Assembly: GCF_900099975.1 (NCBI RefSeq)
Contig: NZ_FNEI01000013.1
Location: forward strand, 1-64,000
Direction: 5' to 3'
DNA from: Arthrobacter cupressi
GTDB lineage: Bacteria > Actinomycetota > Actinomycetes > Actinomycetales > Micrococcaceae
Length of the DNA stretch: 64,000 nt
The translations under genes and the position numbers were made by a program. Shown piece after piece: positions 1 through 8,705 of this stretch. The number at the start of each line of letters is the position of its first letter. Positions within the stretch are counted from its first letter, which is position 1. The notes below the pieces were generated by a model, which saw only the letters and a list, made by a program, of their open reading frames with translations, made no database searches and was not told where the DNA came from.

Positions 1-3
1 AGA

Positions 4-80
4 CCGTCAACGATGTCCCGCCACAGCAGTCAACTATCACCCGTCAACGATGTCCCGCCACAGGTGTAAACGATGTCCTG
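4..80. repeat. Direct repeats, possible end of an IS481-like element
   Basis: A 23-nt unit beginning CCGTCAACGATGTCCCGCC occurs identically at 4-26 and 41-63 (period 37), and a diverged copy (GTAAACGATGTCCTG) lies at 66-80. From memory, repeated copies of a GTCAACGATGTCC-type core are seen at the ends of actinobacterial IS481-family elements. No transposase is visible because the window starts here, so the element identity is an inference. Confidence 0.4.
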
Positions 81-107
81 AAATCACACACCCCCGTCTC
101 CGCGTTT

Positions 108-134
108 GGCCCCGGTCCTTGACCGGGGCCTTTT
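108..134 (+). terminator. Rho-independent terminator
   Basis: A perfect 10-bp stem (GGCCCCGGTC at 108-117, GACCGGGGCC at 121-130) with a 3-nt loop is followed by TTTT. It would end a rightward transcript that begins left of the window. Confidence 0.75.
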
Positions 135-180
135 GCGTACTCGGGGCGGTATGCCCGCCCCGGTCAGCCAGCCTGGAGAG

Positions 181-2340
181 TCATCCCGCCTGGGCCAGCA
201 CGAGGGGCAGTACCGCGCCCGCTCCGGCCTGCCTGAGGGCGCGTCCGGCAACCGTCACGCTCCACCGGCTGTCCACCAGGTCATCGACCAGCAGGATGCT
301 CCGACCGGCGAGCGGGCTCAGCGCCTCCCCCAGTTCCGGGCCCACCACCAAGCGGTCCCAGACGCCGGCAAGCCGGTAGGCGCTGTTACCTCCCCGGCCA
401 CCGGCCGGTCCGCCATGCTGAAGCTGGAGTGAACCGAGGTAGGGCATCCGTCCGATGCCGGCAATGCCCCGGGCCAGAGAGTCCACAAGCGACGGCTTGC
501 CGCGCGAGGGCACACTGACCACGGCCGCCGGGCGCTCCTGCCCGCTCCAGGCGCCTTGCCCGGCAGTCCCGGTGGCCCACTCCTTGAGCACCTGGACACA
601 GGCCTGCAGCATGGCCGGATCCACTTCGCGGTCCGCGGTGCCCGCAGCGAACAGTTCCCGCAAGGCACCGCCCCAGCCAAGGTCGCTCAGGCGGGCCAGT
701 GCACGTCCCTCCGCTATGGCCTCTTCCGCCTTGATCCGGCCCTTCACAGGCACGCCCAGGCGGTCCATGCCGCTGGGCCACTGGAGGCGGGGTTCGACGG
801 CGACGCCAACGCGGCTCAGGGTGCGGCTGGCTGCGTCGGAGGCCTCGGCTGCGATATCGGAGGGGAACCAGCGCCCGGCACAGTTGTCGCACCGCCCGCA
901 CGGGCGGGCGGACTCGTCGTCGAGGACGGCGGTGATGTACTCCATCCGGCAGCCCGCGGTGTCCTCGTAGATGATCATGGAGTCCTGCTCGTCGACCCGC
1001 GCCTCGGCAATCCGGGCGTAGCGTTCGGCGTCGTAGAACCAAGGCTGTCCCGTGGAGCGCCAGCCGCCGCCCACCCGTTCCACGGCACCGTCCACGGAGA
1101 GGACCTTCAGGAGCAGCTCAAGGGGCGTGCGGCGCAGATCGACCCGGGCCTCAAGGGCCACAGTGGACAGCGCCGCCCCGGCTTCGCCGAGCACCTGCAG
1201 CACGGCCGAGGCCTTCTCCTCCGAAGGCATGGAGGCGGTAGCGAAGTACTGCCAGATCTCCCTGTCCTCCTGGCCGGGAAGGAGCAGGACGTCCGCATTG
1301 GCTGCGCCTCGGCCGGCACGGCCGACCTGCTGGTAGTACGCCACCGGGGACGATGGCGCGCCCAGGTGGATCACGAAGCCGAGGTCCGGCTTGTCGAACC
1401 CCATGCCCAGCGCCGAGGTGGCAACCAGTGCCTTGACCCGGTTGTCCTTGAGCAGTTGTTCGGCCCGTTCACGGTCTGCCGGATCCGTGCGTCCGGTGTA
1501 AGCAAGGACTTCGTGGCCGGCCTCGGCCAGCAGCCGTGCAGTGTCCTCGGCCGCGGAAACGGTCAGGGCGTAGATGATGCCGCTGCCGGGCAGGTCCGAT
1601 AGGTGCGTCAGCAACCAGCCGAGCCGGTCCCGCGAATTGGCCAGGTTGAGTACGCCGAGCCGCAGCGATTCACGCCCCAGCGAACCGCGGATGGTGAGCA
1701 CCCCTGCGCCGAGCTGCTCCTCGATGTCGTGGACTACGCGGGAATTCGCCGTGGCCGTGGTGGCAAGCACCGGCACGGTGCCCGGCAACCGGCCGATCAG
1801 GTCCGCGATGCGCCGGTAGTCGGGGCGGAAATCGTGACCCCAGTCGGAGATGCAGTGCGCTTCATCGATCACCAGCAGGCCGGTGCGGCGGATCAGTTCC
1901 GGCAGTTGGTTCTCCCGGAACGCGGGGTTGGTGAGGCGTTCGGGCGAGACCAGCAACACATCGACTTCATCGGCGGCGAGCTGCGCATGCACGGCGTCCC
2001 ACTCCAACTGGTTGGCGGAGTTGATCGCCACCGCCCGGACCCCGGCGCGGGCAGCAGCAGCCACCTGGTCCCGCATCAGGGCCAGCAGGGGCGACACGAT
2101 GAGGGTGGGCCCGCTCCCCCGACGCCGCAGCAGCAGCGAGGACACGAAATAGACGGCCGACTTCCCCCACCCGGTGCGCTGGACCACCAGGGCGCGGCGG
2201 CCGGCGTCGACAAGCGCCTCGATGGCTTCGTACTGGCCGTCATGGAAATCAGCCGCCGGATTCCCGACAAGCTCGCGGAGGACCGCCAGGGCTTCCTGGC
2301 GGGTGTGGGTGACTTCTGCGGTGCGTGGCTCCTGGGACAT
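181..2340 (-). CDS. recQ: RecQ-type ATP-dependent DNA helicase with C-terminal phosphoribosyltransferase-like domain
   Basis: A 719-residue 3'-5' DNA helicase for recombination and replication-fork repair. Visible are the Q-motif region, Walker A-like QRTGWGKS (about residue 56-62), the DEAH box with CISDWGHDFRPDYR (about 159), the helicase C domain with QQVGRAGR, and a zinc-binding cysteine cluster (C...CGRCDNC). The last ~100 residues hold SILLVDDLVDS, the PRPP-loop signature of type I phosphoribosyltransferases, in place of an HRDC domain. Residues PAMLQAC to LAQAG therefore form an added module. The start is set at MSQEP; an in-frame ATG at 2373 would add 11 residues and neither has a strong ribosome site. 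It diverges from manB. Confidence 0.92.
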   Translation of the reverse strand: MSQEPRTAEVTHTRQEALAVLRELVGNPAADFHDGQYEAIEALVDAGRRALVVQRTGWGKSAVYFVSSLLLRRRGSGPTLIVSPLLALMRDQVAAAARAGVRAVAINSANQLEWDAVHAQLAADEVDVLLVSPERLTNPAFRENQLPELIRRTGLLVIDEAHCISDWGHDFRPDYRRIADLIGRLPGTVPVLATTATANSRVVHDIEEQLGAGVLTIRGSLGRESLRLGVLNLANSRDRLGWLLTHLSDLPGSGIIYALTVSAAEDTARLLAEAGHEVLAYTGRTDPADRERAEQLLKDNRVKALVATSALGMGFDKPDLGFVIHLGAPSSPVAYYQQVGRAGRGAANADVLLLPGQEDREIWQYFATASMPSEEKASAVLQVLGEAGAALSTVALEARVDLRRTPLELLLKVLSVDGAVERVGGGWRSTGQPWFYDAERYARIAEARVDEQDSMIIYEDTAGCRMEYITAVLDDESARPCGRCDNCAGRWFPSDIAAEASDAASRTLSRVGVAVEPRLQWPSGMDRLGVPVKGRIKAEEAIAEGRALARLSDLGWGGALRELFAAGTADREVDPAMLQACVQVLKEWATGTAGQGAWSGQERPAAVVSVPSRGKPSLVDSLARGIAGIGRMPYLGSLQLQHGGPAGGRGGNSAYRLAGVWDRLVVGPELGEALSPLAGRSILLVDDLVDSRWSVTVAGRALRQAGAGAVLPLVLAQAG

Positions 2341-2466
2341 GGTTTCAGTATTCCAGCCGCCCATGACAGCCATGGGCCGGGTGCCTGGCTATGTGGAAAA
2401 GCCATCCTTTTCCCGGAGCCTGTCCACATAAGCGGCCTCCGTGGGTAAGGGACACGCGGCCCACAG

Positions 2467-2480
2467 TAGGATTGAGCCCG
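2467..2480 (+). promoter_or_regulatory. Putative -10 element for a leaderless phosphomannomutase mRNA
   Basis: TAGGAT at 2467-2472 ends 7 nt before the GTG start at 2480, the spacing expected if transcription begins at the start codon. No clear -35 was found. Confidence 0.4.
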
Positions 2481-3898
2481 TGACTAGCGAGCAGAACAAC
2501 ACTTTCGACCTCTCGGCTTCCTTTAAGGCCTACGACGTCCGGGGCATCGTCGGAGAGACCATCACGGCGGAAATCGTGCGGGCCGTCGGCGCCGCTTTTG
2601 TCGACACCCTTGGCCTTGCCGGCCAAACCGTCCTGGTCGGCGGAGACATGCGCCCCTCCTCGCCCGAGTTCATCAAGGCGTTCGCCGACGGCGCCGCCCG
2701 CCGCGGTGCGGACGTCCAGCTCCTGGACCTGATCTCCACCGACGAGCTCTACTACGCCTGCGGTGCGTTGAACGCCGCCGGGGCCACCTTCACCGCAAGC
2801 CACAATCCGGCCCAGTACAACGGCATCAAGATGGCCAAGGCCGGGGCCCAGCCGATCTCCTCGGAAACCGGCCTGAAGGAGATCCAGGCCCTCGCCGAGC
2901 AGTACCTGAACGAAGGTGCCATCCCTGAAGGCGGGACCCCGGGCACCATTGCCGTCCGCGATGTCCTGAAGGACTACTCGGCATACCTGCGCCAACTGGT
3001 AGACCTCAGCGGATCCCGCCCGCTCAAGGTTGTGGTCGACGCCGGCAACGGCATGGCCGGCCTGACCACCCCCGCCGTCCTCGGCGATGCCCTGCTCCCG
3101 GCGCTGCCGTTCGAGATCGTCCCGCTGTACTTCGAACTGGACGGTTCCTTCCCGAACCACCCCGCGAACCCGCTGGAGCCGGAGAACCTGCGCGACCTGC
3201 AGGCCGCCGTCGTCGAGCATGGTGCGGACATCGGCCTGGCATTCGACGGCGATGCCGACCGCTGCTTCGTGGTGGACGAAAAGGGTCAGCCGGTTTCGCC
3301 GTCGGCCATTACTGGCATGGTGGCGCGCCGTGAAATCGCGCGGGCAAAGGCCGCAGGCGAGGAAGCCCCGGTCATCATCCACAACCTGCTGACTTCCAAG
3401 GCCGTCCCGGAACTCATCGAGGAGGACGGCGGACGCCCGGTGCGCACCCGTGTGGGCCACTCCTTCATCAAGGCCGTCATGGCCGAGGAAGGTGCGGTCT
3501 TCGGCGGTGAACACTCCGCGCACTTCTACTTCCGCGATTTCTGGAACGCCGACACCGGCATGCTCGCCGCGATGCACGTCCTGGCGGCCCTGGGCGAGCA
3601 GGACGGCCCGCTGTCAGAACTCGGCCGGCAGTACGAGCCCTATGTTTCCTCCGGTGAGATCAACTCCGAAATCGAGGACAAGGCGGGCGCGATCGAACGC
3701 GTCCGCGCCGACTTCGAGGGCGAAGACATCGAGATCGACCACATGGACGGGAGCACGTTCAGCGCCAAGGACGGCAGCTGGTGGTTCAACCTGCGCCCGT
3801 CCAACACGGAGCCCTTCCTGCGCCTGAACGCCGAGGCCAAGGACGCCGAAACCATGCACGCGGTCCGTGACCGCGTGCTGGCAATCGTCCGCGCCTAA
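2480..3898 (+). CDS. manB: Phosphomannomutase/phosphoglucomutase
   Basis: An alpha-D-phosphohexomutase of 472 residues that interconverts hexose-6-phosphate and hexose-1-phosphate, supplying GDP-mannose or UDP-glucose precursors for cell-envelope glycans. The four family signatures are in order: phosphoserine loop TASHNPAQYNG, metal loop DGDADRC, sugar-specificity loop GGEHSAHFYF, and phosphate-binding loop RPSNTEPFLR near the C-terminus. The sugar loop GEHSAH is typical of enzymes acting on mannose and glucose. GTG at 2480 is preferred to the ATG at 2441 because it matches family N-termini and sits next to a -10-like box. The next gene follows after 15 bp and is probably co-transcribed. Confidence 0.93.
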   Translation: MTSEQNNTFDLSASFKAYDVRGIVGETITAEIVRAVGAAFVDTLGLAGQTVLVGGDMRPSSPEFIKAFADGAARRGADVQLLDLISTDELYYACGALNAAGATFTASHNPAQYNGIKMAKAGAQPISSETGLKEIQALAEQYLNEGAIPEGGTPGTIAVRDVLKDYSAYLRQLVDLSGSRPLKVVVDAGNGMAGLTTPAVLGDALLPALPFEIVPLYFELDGSFPNHPANPLEPENLRDLQAAVVEHGADIGLAFDGDADRCFVVDEKGQPVSPSAITGMVARREIARAKAAGEEAPVIIHNLLTSKAVPELIEEDGGRPVRTRVGHSFIKAVMAEEGAVFGGEHSAHFYFRDFWNADTGMLAAMHVLAALGEQDGPLSELGRQYEPYVSSGEINSEIEDKAGAIERVRADFEGEDIEIDHMDGSTFSAKDGSWWFNLRPSNTEPFLRLNAEAKDAETMHAVRDRVLAIVRA

Positions 3899-3913
3899 GG
3901 AAGAAGCAGCACT

Positions 3914-4381
3914 GTGCCTGACACCACCTCACCCAGCCCCGTTCCGCAGGAACCGGCCCAGCAGGAAACCGCCTCCCGCGAGCTCCGCGAAGTCCTGGGC
4001 GCCGCCCTCGGCACCGCACAGGAGCACATGGAACAGAACGGCGGATTCCTGCCGTTCGGCGTCACCCTGGCCGAGGACGGCGAGTTGCGGCTCGTGATGA
4101 TCTCGCCCGGCGAGCCGGACGCCGAAGGAAACATCGACGCCGAGGCGATGCTCAGCGACGTCATCGAACTGCTCCGCCAGGGCCGGGAGGGGTACAAGGC
4201 AGTGGCGTTCGCCAGCGATGTCACCCTTCCCGAGCACGGCACGGACGGAATCCACGCCGCCGCCGAGCACCGCGGCGGCGGTCTGATGGCCGCCGTCGTG
4301 CCCTATGACGTCACGGCAGAAGGCTTCCGTTTCCGTCCGCTTGAGGCGGACGGCCACGAAGCGACGGTCTGGGCGGACTAG
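3914..4381 (+). CDS. Conserved hypothetical protein downstream of phosphomannomutase
   Basis: A 155-residue acidic cytoplasmic protein starting at GTG, with a clear ribosome site (AAGGAAGAAG) ending about 7 nt upstream. Residues 20-150 read as one alpha/beta domain: helical ELREVLGAALGTAQEHM, then FLPFGVTLAEDG, EAMLSDVIELLRQG and AVAFASDVTLPE. It has no signal peptide, membrane segment or recognisable catalytic motif. Its position 15 bp after manB suggests co-expression. I do not recognise a function. Confidence 0.8.
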   Translation: MPDTTSPSPVPQEPAQQETASRELREVLGAALGTAQEHMEQNGGFLPFGVTLAEDGELRLVMISPGEPDAEGNIDAEAMLSDVIELLRQGREGYKAVAFASDVTLPEHGTDGIHAAAEHRGGGLMAAVVPYDVTAEGFRFRPLEADGHEATVWAD

Positions 4382-4423
4382 GCCCGTGCCCGCCATCTCC
4401 GACCACCCGCCTAAGCTGAAGAC

Positions 4424-4894
4424 ATGAAAATCAACGCGTTCGCCGACGTGAGCCTCCGCGCCGTCATGGTGCTGGCGGCCGCTCCGGAGGGCGCGCTGCT
4501 GACCACCCAGGCGGTGGCGGACGCCGTCGGAACCCCGTACAACCACGTCAGCAAGGCCTTGGCCAAGCTGCGCGAGCTGGGGCTGATCGCCGTCGAACGG
4601 GGCAGGAACGGCGGTTCCCAGCTAACCGCTTCCGGGCGCCGGGCAACGGTGGGCCAGTTGCTGCGCCAGCTCGACAGCAGGCAGGATCCGGCTGAATGCC
4701 AGTCGGCCAACGGCGACTGCCCGCTCATTACCGAATGCGCCCTGCGGCACGCCATGGGGCGGGCCCGCGAGGCCTTTTACCGCGAACTCGACCCCGTGGT
4801 GATCTCCTCCCTCCCCCACGCCCGGCAGATGGCTCCCGTTTTCCGATCCATCGGCCTGCGGCCGGATTTCCCGGTGCCCACGCCCGGCCGCTGA
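4424..4894 (+). CDS. nsrR: NsrR-type Rrf2-family nitric-oxide-sensing repressor
   Basis: A 156-residue Rrf2 winged-helix regulator. Asp8 (FADVSLR) and Cys92, Cys99 and Cys105 match the one-Asp, three-Cys ligand set known for the [4Fe-4S] cluster of Streptomyces NsrR, in which NO destroys the cluster and releases DNA. The HTH spans about residues 28-60, with the Rrf2 wing ERGRNGGSQL. The gene directly precedes a flavohaemoglobin gene on the same strand, and a 27-nt palindrome lies between them, which strongly supports NO-responsive control of hmp. No matching palindrome is seen in front of nsrR itself. Confidence 0.93.
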   Translation: MKINAFADVSLRAVMVLAAAPEGALLTTQAVADAVGTPYNHVSKALAKLRELGLIAVERGRNGGSQLTASGRRATVGQLLRQLDSRQDPAECQSANGDCPLITECALRHAMGRAREAFYRELDPVVISSLPHARQMAPVFRSIGLRPDFPVPTPGR

Positions 4895-4951
4895 CGCAGC
4901 CGCGACACCGATTTGCGCTTCTTTTCTACAAGGAGTAGAAATTGAGGCATT

Positions 4952-4978
4952 AATACTCGTATTTCAAATATGAGTATT
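4952..4978. promoter_or_regulatory. NsrR operator in front of hmp
   Basis: A 27-nt palindrome centred on C4965, with arms AATACTCGTATTT and AAATATGAGTATT. Twelve of thirteen pairs match; only 4959/4971 fails. It is an AT-rich island in high-GC DNA and sits 44 bp before the hmp start, as expected for a repressor covering the promoter. Confidence 0.85.
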
Positions 4979-5021
4979 GGCCGCCCGGACGACCCGTCCG
5001 GCCCTACCCGCGGGAGAACCC

Positions 5022-6179
5022 ATGCTTTCCAAAAAGTCGCGTCCTGTCATCGAAGCCACCCTTCCCTTGGTCGGGTCAAGGATCGGCGAAATCACCGCCG
5101 ACTTCTACAAGCGCCTTTTCGCGGCACACCCGGAACTCCTGGACGGGCTCTTCAGCCGCTCCAACCAGCGCTCCGGCGAACAGCAGCGTGCCCTTGCCGG
5201 AAGCATCGCAGCCTTCGCCACGCACCTGGTCAACAACCCGGGCACGCTCCCTGAGGCCGTCCTGTCACGGATCGCCCACAAGCACGCCTCCCTGGGAATC
5301 AAGGAAGAGCAGTACGGCGTGGTCTACGAGCACCTCTTCGCGGCCATCGGCGCGGACCTGGCCGACGTCATCACCCCGGAAATCGCCGAGGCCTGGACCG
5401 AGGTCTACTGGCTCATGGCGGACGCGCTCATCAAGATCGAAAAGGGACTCTACGCGGCGCAGGCCAACGACCGGATGTGGACGCCTTGGCGCGTGACCGC
5501 CAAGTCCCCGGCCGGCGCGGACGCGCTGACCTTCACCCTTGAGCCCGCGGACGACACCCCCGTCACCGCCGCACGTCCGGGCCAGTACATCAGCGTCAAG
5601 GTCCAACTCCCGGACGGGCTGCACCAGGTCCGCCAGTACTCGCTCTCGGCGGACGCAGGAACCAGCCGGACTTTCACCACCAAGCTCAACGACGGCGGGG
5701 AGGTCTCCACCGCGCTGCACAACGGCGTCAAGCCCGGCGATGTCCTCGAGATTTCGAATCCCTACGGTGAAATCACGCTCAGGGACGGCGACGGACCGGT
5801 GATCCTTGCCTCGGCGGGCATCGGCTGCACCCCCACCGCATCCATCCTCCGCTCCCTCGCGGCGGCCGGTACCAACCGGGACGTCCTGGTGCTGCACGCG
5901 GAACGGTCGATGGACAGCTGGGCGCTGAGCGGGCAGATGACCGCGGACGCCGCGAAGATCGACGCCGAACTGCAGCTCTGGCTTGAGCAGCCCCAGCACG
6001 GGGCGAAGCCGGGACTCATGTCCCTGCGCGATGTCGAACTCCCCGCGGACGCGTCCCTGTACCTCTGCGGGCCCCTGCCGTTCATGAAGAAAATCCGCGA
6101 CGAAGCCGTCGACGCCGGCATCCCGGCAACCCGCATCCATTACGAAGTGTTCGGCCCGGACGTCTGGCTCGCCAACTGA
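5022..6179 (+). CDS. hmp: Flavohaemoglobin (nitric oxide dioxygenase)
   Basis: A 385-residue enzyme that oxidises NO to nitrate with O2 and NAD(P)H. The globin domain (about 1-140) has distal Tyr29 and a proximal His88 in RIAHKHASL, matching the E. coli Hmp layout. The C-terminal reductase half has the FAD motif RQYSLS and the NAD-binding segments SAGIGCTPT and LCGPLPFM. ATG at 5022 is chosen because GGGAG lies just upstream and the protein then begins in register with the globin fold; an in-frame TTG at 4977 would start inside the NsrR operator. Adjacent nsrR and the operator imply induction by NO. Confidence 0.96.
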   Translation: MLSKKSRPVIEATLPLVGSRIGEITADFYKRLFAAHPELLDGLFSRSNQRSGEQQRALAGSIAAFATHLVNNPGTLPEAVLSRIAHKHASLGIKEEQYGVVYEHLFAAIGADLADVITPEIAEAWTEVYWLMADALIKIEKGLYAAQANDRMWTPWRVTAKSPAGADALTFTLEPADDTPVTAARPGQYISVKVQLPDGLHQVRQYSLSADAGTSRTFTTKLNDGGEVSTALHNGVKPGDVLEISNPYGEITLRDGDGPVILASAGIGCTPTASILRSLAAAGTNRDVLVLHAERSMDSWALSGQMTADAAKIDAELQLWLEQPQHGAKPGLMSLRDVELPADASLYLCGPLPFMKKIRDEAVDAGIPATRIHYEVFGPDVWLAN

Positions 6180-6204
6180 CGTTAGCGCGCTGCGCTTAAC
6201 GCAC

Positions 6205-6252
6205 GACGGCGGTCCGTCACCTTTCCCGTATAAAAGGTGACGGACCGCCGTC
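6205..6252. terminator. Long stem-loop between convergent hmp and pckG
   Basis: A perfect 20-bp inverted repeat (arms 6205-6224 and 6233-6252) around an 8-nt loop. It lacks a T-run but sits between two convergent genes, so it could end both transcripts. Confidence 0.7.
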
Positions 6253-6335
6253 ATCATAAGTGGTCTAGCCCAACTGTGGGCCCACGCTGCCGAGGGGCCC
6301 CAATCGAGTTTGCGAGATTGGGAAGGCAGCGGGGA

Positions 6336-8162
6336 CTAGGCCAACCGGCTCTTCAGCCCGTCCAGTTCGGCCTGCAGGGCCGCGGGGAGGGACTCGCCGA
6401 ACTTCGCGAACCACTCCTCGATGGAGGCCAGCTCGGTCTCCCATTCGGCGGCGTCCACGCGTACGGCCGCTTCGACCTCGGCCGGCGTCATGTCCAGGCC
6501 TTCGAGGTCGATCGACTCGCCGGTCGGAACGAAACCGATGGGGGTCTCGACGGCGTCGGCCTTGCCTTCCAGCCGCTCGATGGCCCACTTGAGCACACGG
6601 GCGTTGTCACCGAAGCCGGGCCAGGCGAAGCCGCCTTCGGCCGTGCGGCGGAACCAGTTCACCAGGAAGATCTTCGGCAGGCGCTCCGGATTGGCCTTGG
6701 CGGACAGGTTGACCCAGTGGTTCAGGTAGTCGCCTGCGTCGTAGCCAATGAACGGCAGCATGGCCATGGGGTCGCGGCGTACAACACCGACGGCACCGGC
6801 GGCAGCAGCCGTGGTCTCGGAGGACAGGGTGGAGCCCATGAAGATGCCGTTGGACCAGTCGCGGGCCTCGGTGACCAGCGGGATGGTGGTCTTGCGGCGG
6901 CCGCCGAACAGGATGGCGGACAGTTCCACACCCTCGGGACTGAAGTACTCTTCGGCCAGCATGTCGATCTGGTCGATCGGCGTGCAGAAGCGGGAGTTCG
7001 GGTGGGCAGCGGGGGTTCCGGACTCAGGGGTCCAGGAGTTGCCCTGCCAGTCGGTCAGGTGCGCCGGGGTTTCCTCCGTCATGCCTTCCCACCACACGCC
7101 GCCATCGTCGGTCAGCGCCACGTTGGTGAAGATGCTGTTGCCCTTGGCAATGGCGCGCATGGCGTTCGGGTTGGTGCCCCAGCCGGTGCCCGGTGCAACA
7201 CCGAACAGGCCCGCTTCAGGGTTGACGGCGCGGAGTTCGCCTTCCTTGCCGAAGCGCATCCAGGTGATGTCGTCGCCGAGGGTTTCGACCTTCCAGCCCT
7301 TGATCGTGGGATCAAGCAGCGCGAGGTTGGTCTTACCGCAAGCAGACGGGAACGCAGCCGAGACGTAGTAGGTCTTCTGCTCCGGCGAGGTGAGCTTGAG
7401 GATGAGCATGTGCTCGGCCAGCCAGCCCTCATCGCGGGCCATGACCGAGGCGATGCGCAGTGCGTAGCACTTCTTGCCCAGGAGGGCGTTGCCGCCGTAG
7501 CCGGAACCGAAGGACCAGATGGAGCGCTCTTCGGGGAAGTGCACGATCCACTTTTCCGGGTTGCACGGCCACGCCACGTCGGCCTGGCCGGCCTCGAGCG
7601 GGGCACCCAGGGAGTGCAGGGCCGGAACGAAGAAGGCGTCGGTCTCGGTGATGCGGTTAAGCACGTCGGTACCGATGCGGGCCATGATGCGCATCGAGGC
7701 CACCACGTAGGCAGAGTCGGTGATCTCGACGCCGAACTTGGGGTCCTCGGCATCCAGGTGGCCCATGACGAACGGGATGACGTACATGGTGCGGCCGCGC
7801 ATGGAGCCGGCGAACAGTCCGCGCAGCTTCTGCTTCATCTCGGCCGGGGCCATCCAGTTGTTGGTGAAGCCGGCGTCGCGCTCATTCTCGGAGCAGATGA
7901 AGGTCTGCTCTTCGACGCGGGCAACGTCTGCCGGATCGGAGAACGCCGCGAAGGAGTTCGGGAAGGTCTGCGGGTTCAGCGGCTTCAGCGTGCCGGCCGC
8001 GACGAGTTCATCGGTGAGGGCCTTGTTTTCGGCCTCGCTGCCGTCCACCCAGTGGATGCGGTCAGGCTGGGTAAGTTCAGCTACTTCCTCAACCCAGGCC
8101 AGCAGGCGTGCGTGCGTGGTGGGTGCCTTCTCAAGCAGCGGCAGTCGCGCCAAGTCGCCCAT
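6336..8162 (-). CDS. pckG: Phosphoenolpyruvate carboxykinase (GTP)
   Basis: A 608-residue cytosolic enzyme that converts oxaloacetate and GTP to PEP, CO2 and GDP, the entry step of gluconeogenesis. Length and sequence fit the GTP-dependent class. Visible are the substrate-binding NNWMAPAEM, the kinase-1 P-loop [11 protein letters not shown] with the hyper-reactive cysteine of the GTP class (about residue 275), and the downstream GDDITWM metal-binding segment. A ribosome site (GAAGGGA) lies about 8 nt before the ATG. A CRP/GlxR-like palindrome is about 150 bp upstream, suggesting carbon-source control. ppc, the opposing anaplerotic enzyme, is at the right end of the window. Confidence 0.97.
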   Translation of the reverse strand: MGDLARLPLLEKAPTTHARLLAWVEEVAELTQPDRIHWVDGSEAENKALTDELVAAGTLKPLNPQTFPNSFAAFSDPADVARVEEQTFICSENERDAGFTNNWMAPAEMKQKLRGLFAGSMRGRTMYVIPFVMGHLDAEDPKFGVEITDSAYVVASMRIMARIGTDVLNRITETDAFFVPALHSLGAPLEAGQADVAWPCNPEKWIVHFPEERSIWSFGSGYGGNALLGKKCYALRIASVMARDEGWLAEHMLILKLTSPEQKTYYVSAAFPSACGKTNLALLDPTIKGWKVETLGDDITWMRFGKEGELRAVNPEAGLFGVAPGTGWGTNPNAMRAIAKGNSIFTNVALTDDGGVWWEGMTEETPAHLTDWQGNSWTPESGTPAAHPNSRFCTPIDQIDMLAEEYFSPEGVELSAILFGGRRKTTIPLVTEARDWSNGIFMGSTLSSETTAAAAGAVGVVRRDPMAMLPFIGYDAGDYLNHWVNLSAKANPERLPKIFLVNWFRRTAEGGFAWPGFGDNARVLKWAIERLEGKADAVETPIGFVPTGESIDLEGLDMTPAEVEAAVRVDAAEWETELASIEEWFAKFGESLPAALQAELDGLKSRLA

Positions 8163-8458
8163 TGCGGTTCCCTTCGTCGGGGTCAGTGGTGTGTCCTAAA
8201 TGCTAGGTCTCGCGGAGTAGACCATTTCGGCCTAGGACGTGGGATCTCATGGGCTTCCCGGAGCAAAACCGCGGAAAATCAACGATTGTGACCCAAAAAC
8301 CGGCCGTTTTAGTGAGCAAGGTCACATAGACCGGTATAGTTGCCTAGATTACAGGCCTTCGATTTGGCGGATGGGCGGATCTCGCGTAAAGTTTATTGAG
8401 GTTCGGGGGGCGAGCGAAAAAGCGAAGCCCAACGGACCACGGTGTGAAAGCACAGAAT
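8163..8458. other. Intergenic region between pckG and tRNA-Arg
   Basis: A 296-bp gap between divergently read pckG and tRNA-Arg with no supported gene. It contains the CRP/GlxR-like site at 8311-8326 and a short inverted repeat (GGTCT...AGACC, 8206-8222), and must hold both promoters. Confidence 0.7.
8311..8326. promoter_or_regulatory. CRP/GlxR-like cAMP-receptor binding site upstream of pckG
   Basis: AGTGAGCAAGGTCACA fits the actinobacterial CRP/GlxR consensus TGTGA-N6-TCACA with one mismatch at the first base. It lies about 150 bp upstream of the pckG start, plausible for catabolite control of gluconeogenesis. Confidence 0.55.
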
Positions 8459-8532
<74 letters not shown>

Positions 8533-8538
8533 CAATCA

Positions 8539-8573
8539 AGGCCCGTACCGCTTCGGCGGTGCGGGCCTTTTTC
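8539..8573 (+). terminator. Terminator after tRNA-Arg
   Basis: AAGGCCCG-TACCGC pairs with GCGGTGCGGGCCTT around a TTCG tetraloop, followed by a T-run. It is a classic intrinsic terminator starting 7 nt after the tRNA. Confidence 0.9.
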
Positions 8574-8705
8574 GTTGTCTTTTTTCGTCATAGATCCCGA
8601 CGGCGGCCCGGACTCCGCAAACGCGTCACCGCTCCTGAATACGGTGGAAGCCGGCGGCCGCTGAGCGGCATCACGCACCGACGCAGACAGAAACGAGGCC
8701 TGGCC

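Noticed and set aside
6237..8291. A 684-codon plus-strand frame opposite pckG
   Set aside because: Shadow of pckG, which has all its enzyme motifs; the opposite translation has none.
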